Source of the DNA: Vibrio intestinalis
GTDB lineage: Bacteria; Pseudomonadota; Gammaproteobacteria; Enterobacterales; Vibrionaceae
Direction: 5' to 3'
Assembly: GCF_025195085.2 (NCBI RefSeq)
Contig: NZ_JANAVY020000024.1
Location: 1-47,803 of the forward strand
Length of the DNA: 47,803 nucleotides
The notes beneath the pieces are model-generated. The model searched no databases and was not told the DNA's origin. It saw nothing but the letters and a program-made list of their open reading frames with translations. The position numbers and the translations under genes were made by a program. Positions 1 to 8,316 of the stretch are shown piece after piece. Position 1 is the stretch's first letter. Every line of letters starts with the position of its first letter.

Positions 1-24
1 AAGTTGGCTTTCTAAAGGCATAAA

Positions 25-58
25 AAAATCCGATATTAGTTTCCTAATATCGGATTTT
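25..58. terminator. Bidirectional intrinsic terminator
   Basis: A perfect 15-bp stem (arms 25-39 and 44-58) with a 4-nt loop is flanked by A-rich and T-rich ends, so it can stop transcription on both strands. On the minus strand it lies about 100 bp downstream of the DUF2955 gene and ends in a run of seven T. Confidence 0.85.
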
Positions 59-160
59 GAAGCTTTTTGAGGATCGGTCAAATGATCTCAAAAATTTCTT
101 AACTGATCGGCATTACTCGCACATGCGAGGCTTTTTTATTGCTTGTTCGTTAGGTGGGTT

Positions 161-1186
161 CTAACTGTGAGAGGGTGATGTCTTCATTGTTTTGGGTTTA
201 CTAGCATAATGAGCGACCAAGCGGCACAGTGCGTAGAGTATCGCCAGCGTTACCATTAATTGCCAACCACGTAGGAAGGTACGTTCAAGCCCCAAATTCT
301 GATGCGAGATATACAGCTGGATAGGCAACATAGTCGCCAGCAAAGCATCGGCATGAAGATCGCGCAGCTGTCTATCGGATTTCGTCATCATGGTGGCGAT
401 AACAAAAATTAAGCCCGCGAGCAGTAAGGTATAACTTCCCATTACATTTTGATGCCCCATCAGCAGCAAGCTAAATATCGCCGCAATGGCACAGCCGCCC
501 ACCTGAGTAATAAATCGACGCTCAACGACCTGTTTAAAAATTGTGATTTGGTTTTGTAACGCCGCCGCGATAACAGGTACCAAACAGAAGGTCGCAGAGA
601 GCATTTCGACTTGCATTAGAAACCCGACACCTAGGCCAACCAAGCCGATGAATAGCAACCTTTGCTGCGCTGACACCGCTTTGTCTGCTGGTAGGTTTGG
701 CTTACCTGCGCTCGGTATAGGAAAACAATACACAGCCAGCTTACAAACGAGAATAGTGATGGCCATCGAAATGAGAATTTCATGGATGCGCATCGCCATA
801 TCGGTACTAGAATGCTGAGCAAACACGACAATTAAAATCCAATTAAAGGTTGGCATTAGCATCGCCCCCATCTTAGCTGGAGAAGTCGCTTTTCGGCGCA
901 TGAAATCAAAGAAAAATAAGCTAATTGTCCAAATGATAAATGGATGGTCGCTAAATACTTCACTCACCACTGGGGCTGAACTGGCAGCAAGCAATGTTGG
1001 CATAAATGTGCGAATGAGTCCGCGCCAGCTATAGTCTTTACTCTTCGTCATGATGATGGTTGGGTAAAGAGCCAAGTAGACTGCTGAATCAAGTGCCAGC
1101 AGTTTGCCCAACATCATGCAGACAGTAATGGCGAGCGTGATTCTAATCGCTTCATTGTTCGGCGAAGGCTGAGTAAAACACTTCAT
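161..1186 (-). CDS. DUF2955-family inner-membrane protein, likely efflux component
   Basis: This 341-residue protein is almost entirely hydrophobic segments arranged as two blocks (about residues 10-165 and 175-330), the layout of DUF2955 proteins, which are distantly related to FUSC/aromatic-acid-exporter membrane proteins. It starts 12 bp after the stop of the HlyD adaptor gene, so the two are almost certainly co-transcribed. By analogy with AaeAB-type pairs it would be the inner-membrane partner of a periplasmic adaptor exporting small, perhaps aromatic, compounds; the substrate is unknown. The family call is from overall character and context, not from a catalytic motif. Confidence 0.75.
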   Translation of the reverse strand: MKCFTQPSPNNEAIRITLAITVCMMLGKLLALDSAVYLALYPTIIMTKSKDYSWRGLIRTFMPTLLAASSAPVVSEVFSDHPFIIWTISLFFFDFMRRKATSPAKMGAMLMPTFNWILIVVFAQHSSTDMAMRIHEILISMAITILVCKLAVYCFPIPSAGKPNLPADKAVSAQQRLLFIGLVGLGVGFLMQVEMLSATFCLVPVIAAALQNQITIFKQVVERRFITQVGGCAIAAIFSLLLMGHQNVMGSYTLLLAGLIFVIATMMTKSDRQLRDLHADALLATMLPIQLYISHQNLGLERTFLRGWQLMVTLAILYALCRLVAHYASKPKTMKTSPSHS

Positions 1187-1198
1187 GCTATTTCCGCT

Positions 1199-2248
1199 CT
1201 AGTATAGGTATCTGAACATAGAGACAAGGTGAATCCAGGCACTGCTGATTGGGCTTATCCAGCTTGAAGGATCGCTGACACTCACAGAGGCTCGCGCACC
1301 CGCAATTAGACTTGGATCCAGTGCCTCAACGGTGATACGCACGCGGATCTTCTGTTGATCGCGAATCCAGCGACTGTCGTTAATCACACTAGAGAGTTGG
1401 CCACTGCTATTGTCGGCATCATGGATGGCTCTCTCTTGGCTTTCGATGTGACCAATGAAAATCTGACCTGGTAAGGCATCAAAAGCGATTTTCACCTCAC
1501 GCCCAGCCACTAAATGGGCCATACCTTTTTCGTTAAAGTCAGCGCTTAGCCATGTTTGAGCTTCATTGACTAACAGTAGAGCAGGCGAGCCCTGTGTGAT
1601 ATAGCTACCTTGCTGTAATTGCAGGTTAGTCACGACGCCATCTGTTTTTGCAACAATGCGAGTATGAGTCTCATCTAATTGCGCACTTGCCAGTTTTGCG
1701 TTGGCAAGTTGGATAGCGGCATTAGTCTCTGTTCCTGATAGCTGCGCTTCAATTCTTTCTATTTCAGCTTGTGCAACCGAAAAAGCGCTGCGAGCGACAT
1801 CGACATTAGTCTTGGTGTCGTCGAGCTCCTGCGCCGTTGATAGCCCTTTTTTAAACATGGATTGCGCGCGCTGATAGCGACTGTTCTGATTGTCCAATTC
1901 AGCTTTGCGCTGGCCTAATGTTTGTTGCGCGGCAATCAGTTGTTGCTGAGTCGCTTTGTAGGACTCTTCCGCTTGCTTTAGCTCAGCTTGTGCTTGAACG
2001 ACTTTGAGTTGATAGCTATCGGCGTTGATCGTGAACAGCAGATCTCCCTTTGATACCTTTTGACCGTTGCTGACAGAAACATGCTCAATCACGCCCGAAA
2101 CTTCAGGGGCTATTGAGACGATATTACGATGCAAAGAGGCTTGGGTAGTAAACGGAGATAAATTATCTGAAGTAATCAGAAAAAGTGAAAAAACGGCGGT
2201 AATGCTTAAAACCGCGTAAAGGGTATATTGGTATATTTTTTCAGTCAC
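1199..2248 (-). CDS. HlyD-family periplasmic adaptor (membrane fusion protein)
   Basis: The 349-residue protein has one N-terminal membrane anchor (about residues 10-26), a biotinyl-lipoyl-like segment (about 45-75, including the S-G-V-I-E-H-V stretch), a long Gln/Ala/Glu-rich coiled-coil hairpin (about 80-190) and a beta-barrel region, the standard order for EmrA/AaeA-type adaptors. It would link the DUF2955 pump to an outer-membrane channel; no TolC-like gene is present here. Translation appears to start at GTG, preceded by a purine-rich AAGAGAA. The gene is divergent from a LysR regulator across a 108-bp gap, the usual arrangement for an effector-induced efflux operon. Confidence 0.88.
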   Translation of the reverse strand: MTEKIYQYTLYAVLSITAVFSLFLITSDNLSPFTTQASLHRNIVSIAPEVSGVIEHVSVSNGQKVSKGDLLFTINADSYQLKVVQAQAELKQAEESYKATQQQLIAAQQTLGQRKAELDNQNSRYQRAQSMFKKGLSTAQELDDTKTNVDVARSAFSVAQAEIERIEAQLSGTETNAAIQLANAKLASAQLDETHTRIVAKTDGVVTNLQLQQGSYITQGSPALLLVNEAQTWLSADFNEKGMAHLVAGREVKIAFDALPGQIFIGHIESQERAIHDADNSSGQLSSVINDSRWIRDQQKIRVRITVEALDPSLIAGARASVSVSDPSSWISPISSAWIHLVSMFRYLY

Positions 2249-2356
2249 AGTGTGTTCTCTTGCTCTGTATCGCTTCCTTGGATGTGAATGATTGGCTTTT
2301 GTTGATAAACACTATATAACCAAGCAATACTGAGAAAAATATGCGGTTTTAGAACT

Positions 2357-3244
2357 ATGAATTCCATATTTGGAAATATTGACGATCTCTATTTGTTTTT
2401 TGCTGTGGTGGAAGCGGGGTCGTTGCAATCGGCTTCGACCCATTTAAAGCTGCCGATCTCGACCATGTCTCGTCGCTTATCGGCTTTAGAGGAAAGGCTA
2501 GACGTTCGCTTGCTTGAAAAGCAGGGCAGGGGGCTGGTGGCTACAGCGACGGGTCAAAGTGTGTTTGAGCAGTTCAAGAGCGGAATGGAGAGCATTGAAA
2601 ACGCCTTTGAGCTACTGAGTGAAGATAGCCGAGAGGTGGTTGGCCATATCAAGCTCGCATTGCCGCATAATTTCTATCGCAGCTTTGTCGGCCAAGTGGT
2701 TGAAGAGTTTTTACAGCAATACCCGAAGGTGCGATTAGATCTGGTTCTCAGCCAAGAGCAGATGATTCCTCAAACTGATCGTGACTTGTTAATGACGTTT
2801 GATTTAACCGACATGCAGGGCATGATAGCAAGGCCATTATTTACAGCCGAACACGGATTTTATGCGAGCCCTAAATACGTTGAGCAACATGGACCATTTA
2901 AGCAAATCGACGATCTCACCCGCCAAGATTGGGTGTCGGTCGAACATATCAATGAAATGGCCATTTACCGTCAAGGTCAGTTAGTTGAGGCAATACCCAT
3001 AACACCTAAGTTGGTGGTGAACGATATTTTAGCGGTCGTTGAAGCGGTAAAGAATGGCTTAGGCATCTCTTCGTTGCCACATAAACATGTCAGCCAAGGT
3101 TCACAACTCGTGCAAATACTGCCTGAGTATCATCGTAGCGCTCGACAGGCGTTCTTAGTGTACCGTGAGAGGAAATATCAACCTAAGGCGCTTAGGTTGC
3201 TTATTGAAGCGCTTTTAGCAGGTGTAGAGAGGATGGGAAGTTAA
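2357..3244 (+). CDS. LysR-family transcriptional regulator
   Basis: The 295-residue protein has an N-terminal winged helix-turn-helix (about residues 8-67, with S-T-M-S-R-R-L-S-A-L-E in the recognition region) and a periplasmic-binding-protein-like effector domain (about 95-290), the normal LTTR length and order. It is divergent from the HlyD/DUF2955 operon, which it probably controls. The short AT-rich intergenic region could hold the LTTR sites, but I could not single out a clean T-N11-A box. The Shine-Dalgarno before the ATG is weak. The inducer cannot be inferred from the sequence. Confidence 0.9.
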   Translation: MNSIFGNIDDLYLFFAVVEAGSLQSASTHLKLPISTMSRRLSALEERLDVRLLEKQGRGLVATATGQSVFEQFKSGMESIENAFELLSEDSREVVGHIKLALPHNFYRSFVGQVVEEFLQQYPKVRLDLVLSQEQMIPQTDRDLLMTFDLTDMQGMIARPLFTAEHGFYASPKYVEQHGPFKQIDDLTRQDWVSVEHINEMAIYRQGQLVEAIPITPKLVVNDILAVVEAVKNGLGISSLPHKHVSQGSQLVQILPEYHRSARQAFLVYRERKYQPKALRLLIEALLAGVERMGS

Positions 3245-3254
3245 CAATGAGCAA

Positions 3255-3286
3255 CGCTCAGCTTAGTAGTGAAACCAAGCTGAGCG
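3255..3286. terminator. Hairpin between convergent lysR and nagA
   Basis: Ten-bp arms CGCTCAGCTT and AAGCTGAGCG (3255-3264 and 3277-3286) lie between two convergent genes. There is no long T run, so this is a weak or bidirectional terminator at best. Confidence 0.5.
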
Positions 3287-3299
3287 CTGTAGGAATGGT

Positions 3300-4436
3300 C
3301 TAGTAGTGGTAGAGATTGCCATCCACTAACACTGAGGCCGTATCGCCACTTTCAGTGAGGATCGTTGCCGATGGTCGATAACCTTGTTTTAGAAAGCCGA
3401 GTTGATCATCAAGCTTCATGGCTCGCGCAGGGTTGCTGCTTGCCATTTGATAAACGTGCGCAGCATCTACACCCCAATCGATGAGGTTTTTCACCGATTG
3501 CGCCATGGTAATGTGCGCGCCCGCTAAACTGCCTGCTTCATTCACCAATTTACCGTCTTTAACACGAATGGTTTGGCCATCGAGCACAAAGCTTTCATCT
3601 GGGTTGCCCACAGAGGCCATCGCATCAGTTACTAACACCATCTTGTCTTTTGGTTTGAGTTTGATCGCCATAAGCAAGTTTTGTGGATGAACGTGAATGC
3701 CATCGGCAATGTAAGATGCCCAGCGTTCATCATCGCTTAGTGCTACCCCAACTGCCCCTAATTCGCGGCCTGTTTGTGGTGACATGGCATTGTATAGGTG
3801 AGTAAAACCATTGATGCTTTCTCGTTTACCGATAAGATCTTGTTCGACAAGGTTGGTGTGGCCGGCGGCAATAATGGAGCCTTTATCAGACAGCCATTTG
3901 ATTGATTCTGCCTCGACTTGCTCTGGCGCTAAGGTAATGAAGTTCACGCCGTTGCTTAACCAAGGGAAGGCTTCAAGCTGCTCAATGGTTGGGCTGTAGA
4001 AGTTGTTTTGATCGTGCGCACCCTTTTTCTCCGGGTTTAACCATGGGCCTTCTAAATGAATGCCCAGTAGCCCATCGATTTTTTGCTCCATCCCCGCAGA
4101 GATAGCGTCTAATGCGGCTGCCATCGCTGGTGGTTTTTCACTGACTAGGGTAGGGAGCAAGTACGCCGTCCCCCCTTGGCGATGCGCTTTTATGATAGTT
4201 TCAATGGCTGAGACTGATTGCTGGTCATTGAGCATCACACCGCCGCCGCCGTTCACTTGAATATCAATAAAGCCAGGAACAATCGTTGCCTTACCAAAGT
4301 CGACTCGCTCAATGTTAGCATCGAGCTGATCGATAGGAATGATGTCGACAATTTTAGTCTGATCAAACACTAACGCGTGTTGTTCTAAGTAGCGTTCACC
4401 GTCAAACAATGTGTGGGCGGTAATAGCTTTTAACAT
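3300..4436 (-). CDS. nagA: N-acetylglucosamine-6-phosphate deacetylase
   Basis: The 378-residue amidohydrolase converts GlcNAc-6-P to glucosamine-6-P plus acetate in the cytoplasm. Residues expected from E. coli NagA are in place: the metal ligand E129 in H-L-E-G-P-W, H193 in A-G-H-T, H213 in T-H-L-Y-N-A-M and the catalytic D271 in V-T-D-A-M. The length is near the 382 residues of E. coli NagA. A clear Shine-Dalgarno (AAGGAAA) precedes the ATG. It lies 23 bp downstream of nanE on the same strand, so the pair forms an operon taking ManNAc-6-P to glucosamine-6-P. Vibrios normally carry another nagA for chitin catabolism, so this may be a second, pathway-dedicated copy. Confidence 0.95.
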   Translation of the reverse strand: MLKAITAHTLFDGERYLEQHALVFDQTKIVDIIPIDQLDANIERVDFGKATIVPGFIDIQVNGGGGVMLNDQQSVSAIETIIKAHRQGGTAYLLPTLVSEKPPAMAAALDAISAGMEQKIDGLLGIHLEGPWLNPEKKGAHDQNNFYSPTIEQLEAFPWLSNGVNFITLAPEQVEAESIKWLSDKGSIIAAGHTNLVEQDLIGKRESINGFTHLYNAMSPQTGRELGAVGVALSDDERWASYIADGIHVHPQNLLMAIKLKPKDKMVLVTDAMASVGNPDESFVLDGQTIRVKDGKLVNEAGSLAGAHITMAQSVKNLIDWGVDAAHVYQMASSNPARAMKLDDQLGFLKQGYRPSATILTESGDTASVLVDGNLYHY

Positions 4437-4459
4437 GAGGCTTTCCTTTTCTCTTCGGG

Positions 4460-5149
4460 CTATTTTTCTTTATCGGCAACGGCATCAAGATACCAAGAGG
4501 TTGCAACTTCAAGGCGGGTTAAGGCCGATCCTACAGTGACGGAAAGTGCGCCGGCTTGGATTGCTTGTTTACATAGCTCTGGAGAGTTAAATCGCCCTTC
4601 AGCCATGGTTAGGTAACCCGCTTGAGCAAATGCGGTCACAAGTGCCAAGTCTGGCTCTTCCGGTGTGACCGCGCCAGTGTAACCAGAAAGTGTTGAGCCA
4701 ATCAATTCGATACCTTGCGAGTGCGCCCAAAAACCGTCTGCAAACTCTGCGCAATCTGCCATACCAATACAGCTTGATTGCACAATCGCATCGGCTATCG
4801 CTTGGCGGTTTTCTGGTCTGGCGCGATCGGTGGCATCAAACGCGATAATCGCCGCTCCGGCTTTTTCTAATGCTTTTACGTCATCAACAAAGGGGGTGAT
4901 GCGTACTGGGCTGTCTTCTAGATCGCGCTTTACAATACCGATGATCGGTATCGAAACTGCCTTTGCTACAGCAGCAACGCGTTCAACACTTTCGATTCGT
5001 AAAGCGGGGGCGCCAGCCATTTCTGCGGCTTTAGCCATAGCCACAACAAACTCGGTAGTATCGAGTGGGCTTCCTTCAACTGGTTGAATTGAAACGACAA
5101 TTGTGTTGGCCAGTTTTTTGGCCATTTCGGTGATATCCCAGTTCTTCAT
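4460..5149 (-). CDS. nanE: N-acetylmannosamine-6-phosphate 2-epimerase
   Basis: NanE interconverts ManNAc-6-P and GlcNAc-6-P. Starting at the ATG at 5149 gives 229 residues, the same length as E. coli NanE, and this start has a good Shine-Dalgarno (AGAGGCGAG); the longer reading frame upstream adds 27 residues with no family character. A TIM-barrel pattern is visible, with G-I-V-K-R-D at about 71-76 (probable catalytic Lys), F-D-A-T-D-R at about 104-109 and A-E-G-R-F-N-S-P at about 183-190. It is the first gene of the nanE-nagA operon and is divergent from the PTS permease gene, implying that ManNAc-6-P is delivered directly by the transporter. Confidence 0.93.
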   Translation of the reverse strand: MKNWDITEMAKKLANTIVVSIQPVEGSPLDTTEFVVAMAKAAEMAGAPALRIESVERVAAVAKAVSIPIIGIVKRDLEDSPVRITPFVDDVKALEKAGAAIIAFDATDRARPENRQAIADAIVQSSCIGMADCAEFADGFWAHSQGIELIGSTLSGYTGAVTPEEPDLALVTAFAQAGYLTMAEGRFNSPELCKQAIQAGALSVTVGSALTRLEVATSWYLDAVADKEK

Positions 5150-5225
5150 AACTCGCCTCTTACTATGATTTTTATTTTTAGAACTTGTTTGTGAGGCAGT
5201 TATACTCCTGAAAATTATCTCCATC

Positions 5226-5297
5226 CACAATAAAGAAAATATTTTTTACAGTGATCACAGATTTTCTTCATGGTGTTTGAAGGAAATTTTTATTGTG
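5226..5297. promoter_or_regulatory. Inverted repeat in nanE/PTS divergent region, candidate RpiR operator
   Basis: The 227-bp divergent region carries CACAATAAAGAAAAT (5226-5240) and an inverted counterpart AAATTTTTATTGTG (5284-5297), arms about 43 bp apart. Between them sits AGTGATCAC (about 5250-5258). The arms could be the operator of the RpiR regulator encoded at 7078-7926. The GTGATCAC core lacks the six-base spacer of a CRP site, so it is not called as one. Inference only. Confidence 0.35.
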
Positions 5298-5376
5298 TTG
5301 ATAATTGACTCGATTAAGGGAAGCTGCGTAGCGGTTTGAAATACAATATTAATAATTCAAAGGGTTTGGAGGATAC

Positions 5377-6984
5377 ATGAACAGTATCTTTTCTGTACTA
5401 CAAAAAATCGGTCGGGCATTCATGTTGCCTATTGCGGTATTACCAATGGCGGGTATCTTGCTCGGGGTTGGTGGTGCATTTACCAGTGGGCCACTGATTG
5501 AAACCTACAACTTGACCTTCCTTGCGCCGGGAACTCTGGCTAACCAATTTTTGGTGCTTTGTTTCCAAGCGGGTCTATTCGTGTTTGTGAACTTACCTTT
5601 ACTATTCGCAGTTGGTGTTGCGATTGGTATGGCAAACAACAATAAAGAAACGGCGGCACTTTCTGCGGTATTGGGCTTTTTGCTCTTTCATACCGTGATT
5701 GGCTCAGTGCTTGGTTTCCAAGGCTTATCACCAGATACCACTAGTGTAGAAGCGTTGATTGCGGCTGGTGCAAATGCCGATGAAGCGGTAGGTCTCGCCT
5801 CAATGTACACCAAAGAGCTCGGTATCTTTACTCTACAAACCGGTGTCTTCGGCGGTATTACGTGTGGCCTATTGTCAGCGTTTATCACCAACCGTTTTTC
5901 TAACGTGACGCTGCCTGATTACTTGGCGTTCTTTAGCGGCAACCGCTTAGTGCCAGTGATGACCATGTTGTTCTTTATTCCACTCGCATTCTTGTTCCCA
6001 TTCATTTGGCCACCAATTTTTAAATCTATCGTTTTTGCTGGTGAAGCCTTCTCTGCAATGGGTTACATCGGAACCTTCTTCTACGGTTCATTGATGCGTC
6101 TATTGAACGTCTTTGGCTTGCACCATGCGATTTACCCACTGTTCTGGTACACCGAACTAGGTGGTGTACAAGAAGTGGCAGGTGAGATGGTTGCAGGTGG
6201 TCAGAAGATTTTCTTCGCTCAGCTAGCCGATCCTTCAACGGTTCACTTTAGCTCTGAAGCGACTCGCACAATGACAGGTGGCTTCCTACCAATGATGTTT
6301 GGTCTACCAGCTGCTGCTTTGGCTATGTACCGTTGTGCCGATGATAAGAACAAAGCAAAAGTAAAAGGCATCTTGTTCTCGGCGGCACTAACGTCGTTCC
6401 TGACAGGTATCACTGAGCCGCTAGAATTTACTTTCTTGTTCGTTGCACCTGTATTGTACGCAGTACATGCGGTACTCGAAGGTGTGGCTTACATGCTAAT
6501 GCACATGCTTGACGTAGCGGTAGGGATTACCTTCTCTCGCGGTATCATCGACTTTACCTTCTTTGGTTTGTTGCAAGGTATGGAGAAGACTTCTTATCAA
6601 TGGATTCTCATTCTTGGCCCTCTTTACTCAGTGATTTACTACTTCGTGTTTAGCTTTATGATTCGCAAGTTCAACTACTCAACACCGGGTCGTAACGATG
6701 CAGAGAGCAAGCTATACACGCGTAAAGATTACAACGGTAAAGAGAATGCGCTGATTGATGAAATCGTGACAAACTTAGGTGGCAAAGAGAATATTGCATC
6801 GATTGATGCTTGTATCACTCGCCTTCGTATCACGGTGAAAGACAGTGAACTGCCAGCAAGTGATGAAGTGTGGAAGTCACTTGATGCCAAAGGGGTGATT
6901 CGCTCAGGTAATGGTATCCAGTTGATATACGGCACTCAGGCGGAAACCTACAAGAACCAGATAATAGAAAAATATCAGTTATAA
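5377..6984 (+). CDS. PTS permease, EIICB (amino-sugar type, probable ManNAc/GlcNAc)
   Basis: This 535-residue glucose/GlcNAc-superfamily PTS protein has an N-terminal multi-spanning EIIC domain (about 1-430, with the G-I-T-E-P-L-E-F motif, E347) and a C-terminal EIIB domain whose phosphorylated cysteine is C479 in D-A-C-I-T-R-L-R. There is no EIIA domain, so it must borrow one (Crr-type or the EIIA of NagE). It imports and phosphorylates its sugar across the inner membrane. Divergence from nanE-nagA argues that the product is ManNAc-6-P, though GlcNAc is also possible; MurNAc (MurP) is less likely because no murQ etherase is present. A strong GGAGG precedes the ATG. Confidence 0.88.
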   Translation: MNSIFSVLQKIGRAFMLPIAVLPMAGILLGVGGAFTSGPLIETYNLTFLAPGTLANQFLVLCFQAGLFVFVNLPLLFAVGVAIGMANNNKETAALSAVLGFLLFHTVIGSVLGFQGLSPDTTSVEALIAAGANADEAVGLASMYTKELGIFTLQTGVFGGITCGLLSAFITNRFSNVTLPDYLAFFSGNRLVPVMTMLFFIPLAFLFPFIWPPIFKSIVFAGEAFSAMGYIGTFFYGSLMRLLNVFGLHHAIYPLFWYTELGGVQEVAGEMVAGGQKIFFAQLADPSTVHFSSEATRTMTGGFLPMMFGLPAAALAMYRCADDKNKAKVKGILFSAALTSFLTGITEPLEFTFLFVAPVLYAVHAVLEGVAYMLMHMLDVAVGITFSRGIIDFTFFGLLQGMEKTSYQWILILGPLYSVIYYFVFSFMIRKFNYSTPGRNDAESKLYTRKDYNGKENALIDEIVTNLGGKENIASIDACITRLRITVKDSELPASDEVWKSLDAKGVIRSGNGIQLIYGTQAETYKNQIIEKYQL

Positions 6985-7000
6985 CAGATAATTGAGATCA

Positions 7001-7030
7001 GAACCCAGCAAGCGCTGGGTTCTTGTTGTT
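7001..7030 (+). terminator. Intrinsic terminator after the PTS gene
   Basis: A 9-bp perfect stem (GAACCCAGC 7001-7009, GCTGGGTTC 7014-7022) with an AAGC loop and the tail TTGTTGTTT lies 17 bp after the PTS stop and before rpiR, so the regulator is probably expressed by read-through or from its own promoter. Confidence 0.75.
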
Positions 7031-7077
7031 TGAAATTACGTTATACTCCCAGCGTTAGTTACGGAATCAAGAGCACT

Positions 7078-7926
7078 ATGAACGCACAACCTCAAGTTAA
7101 TCTACTCTCGCGCCTTCGCTACGGCATGGAAGGTTACAGTCCTAAGTTAAAGACGGTGGCTGATTTTATCGTATCTAACGCTGATAGTGCTCAGTACTTT
7201 ACTATCACTGAGTTAGCAAGAGATACCATGACCAGTGAAGCGACCGTGATTCGCTTGTGCCGAGACTTAGGTTTTAAAGGCTATTCTGATTTTCGTATGG
7301 CGTTGGCGATTGAAATAAGCCAACCACAAACTAAGAAAAGTAGCGATGTGCCAAAAGAAGATGGTGATCGAATTGATGATGCCACCCAAAGTGCCATTAC
7401 CAGTTTGCAAGACACTAGTGCACTGATTGACCGCAAACAGATTGACCGTATTTGTCAGATGATTCACCAAGCTGACAACATCCACTGTGTTGGTGTTGGC
7501 GCATCTAGCATTGTAGGGCGTTATTTGTCGTTTCGGTTAACTAGAATTGGCAAAACCTCGACCATGTTTGAAGATACTCATATCGCCGCAATGCGTGCGA
7601 TCAAATCGAAACCAAGTGATTTATGGTTTGCGATTTCAAGCTCTGGCTCCACCAAAGATGTCGTCTACGCAGCGACCCGAGCTAAGAGCCAGCAATCACC
7701 TGTAGTGAGTTTGACCAACATTCGCCATAGCCCGTTGTCGGTCTCTTCTGATGAGGTGCTAGTGGCAGCAAGACCTGAAGGTCCATTAACTGGCGGTGCA
7801 TTTGCCTCTAAAGTCAGTGCCTTGCTATTGGTTGATATTCTGATTAATCAGCTGGTGGCAGAACATGAAGAGTACGCGGAATCTGTCAAAGATACCGCTG
7901 AAGTGACCATGGCTTTCATGGTTTAA
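7078..7926 (+). CDS. RpiR/MurR-family transcriptional regulator
   Basis: The 282-residue protein has an N-terminal RpiR helix-turn-helix (about 10-80, with the E-A-T-V-I-R-L-C-R-D-L-G-F-K-G-Y signature) and a C-terminal SIS sugar-phosphate-binding domain (about 125-265, G-V-G-A-S-S and S-S-S-G-S-T-K). The frame can be extended to a TTG at 7030, but the ATG at 7078 has AAGAG before it and matches family length. NanR of vibrios belongs to this family and senses ManNAc-6-P, so this is a likely local repressor of the divergent nanE-nagA and PTS units, relieved by the sugar phosphate. The ligand is inferred from context. Confidence 0.9.
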   Translation: MNAQPQVNLLSRLRYGMEGYSPKLKTVADFIVSNADSAQYFTITELARDTMTSEATVIRLCRDLGFKGYSDFRMALAIEISQPQTKKSSDVPKEDGDRIDDATQSAITSLQDTSALIDRKQIDRICQMIHQADNIHCVGVGASSIVGRYLSFRLTRIGKTSTMFEDTHIAAMRAIKSKPSDLWFAISSSGSTKDVVYAATRAKSQQSPVVSLTNIRHSPLSVSSDEVLVAARPEGPLTGGAFASKVSALLLVDILINQLVAEHEEYAESVKDTAEVTMAFMV

Positions 7927-7942
7927 ACCTTTCCCTAATCTA

Positions 7943-7985
7943 CGGCTTAGAACTTGCCACGTAATCAGACGTAAAAGCTAAGCCG
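7943..7985. terminator. Long-loop hairpin downstream of rpiR
   Basis: Arms CGGCTTAG (7943-7950) and CTAAGCCG (7978-7985) follow the rpiR stop, then a short T-containing tail (ATTTCTTG). Its 27-nt loop makes it a weak terminator candidate. Confidence 0.4.
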
Positions 7986-8007
7986 CTATTTCTTGAGTTT
8001 TCTCACC

Positions 8008-8150
8008 AAAAAAAGCCCCGATAACGGGGTTTCTTAAAGGCAGTGAATTTGAGTTTTAAATTAAAGAACCGCTAGGGTGTCTTCCATCGCTAGGCGTGCT
8101 TTAGTTCAGTGTGATGCTTCTTTTGCATGCGGTCGGTTAATGTTGGTTTA
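8008..8150 (-). pseudogene. Nitroreductase (nfsB) 3'-end remnant with its terminator
   Basis: Positions 8015-8104 match 13851-13940 (3' terminator plus last codons of the intact nitroreductase gene) with three differences in 90 bases by eye. The match then jumps: 8110-8140 resembles 14309-14339, an internal part of the same gene, so about 366 bases are missing between the two matched parts. No open frame remains. Both copies have the same orientation and lie 5,836 bp apart, flanking the accessory block at 8.3-13.7 kb. Either this is the relic of a second nitroreductase copy or the scar of an event that inserted or duplicated the block. Confidence 0.85.
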
Positions 8151-8316
8151 CTTCAACGTGTTCAAAGTGACTGGCCGAATGAACAACTGATACCAAACTG
8201 ATACCATATTTATATAATATATCGTGCTATATTACGTCCAAATCTCACTGTTGCATCGCTTCGTTTGTAGCGCATGCAATAAGTATGACTCGTACTATTT
8301 AGTGCAAGGAAGACGT

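Noticed and set aside
5250..5258. AGTGATCAC as a CRP site near nanE
   Set aside because: CRP needs a six-base spacer between GTGA and TCAC; here the half-sites abut.
8188..8208. Tandem CTGATACCAAA repeat as a possible att or iteron site
   Set aside because: Only two short copies, no integrase or replication gene nearby; more likely part of the promoter region of the BspA-like gene.
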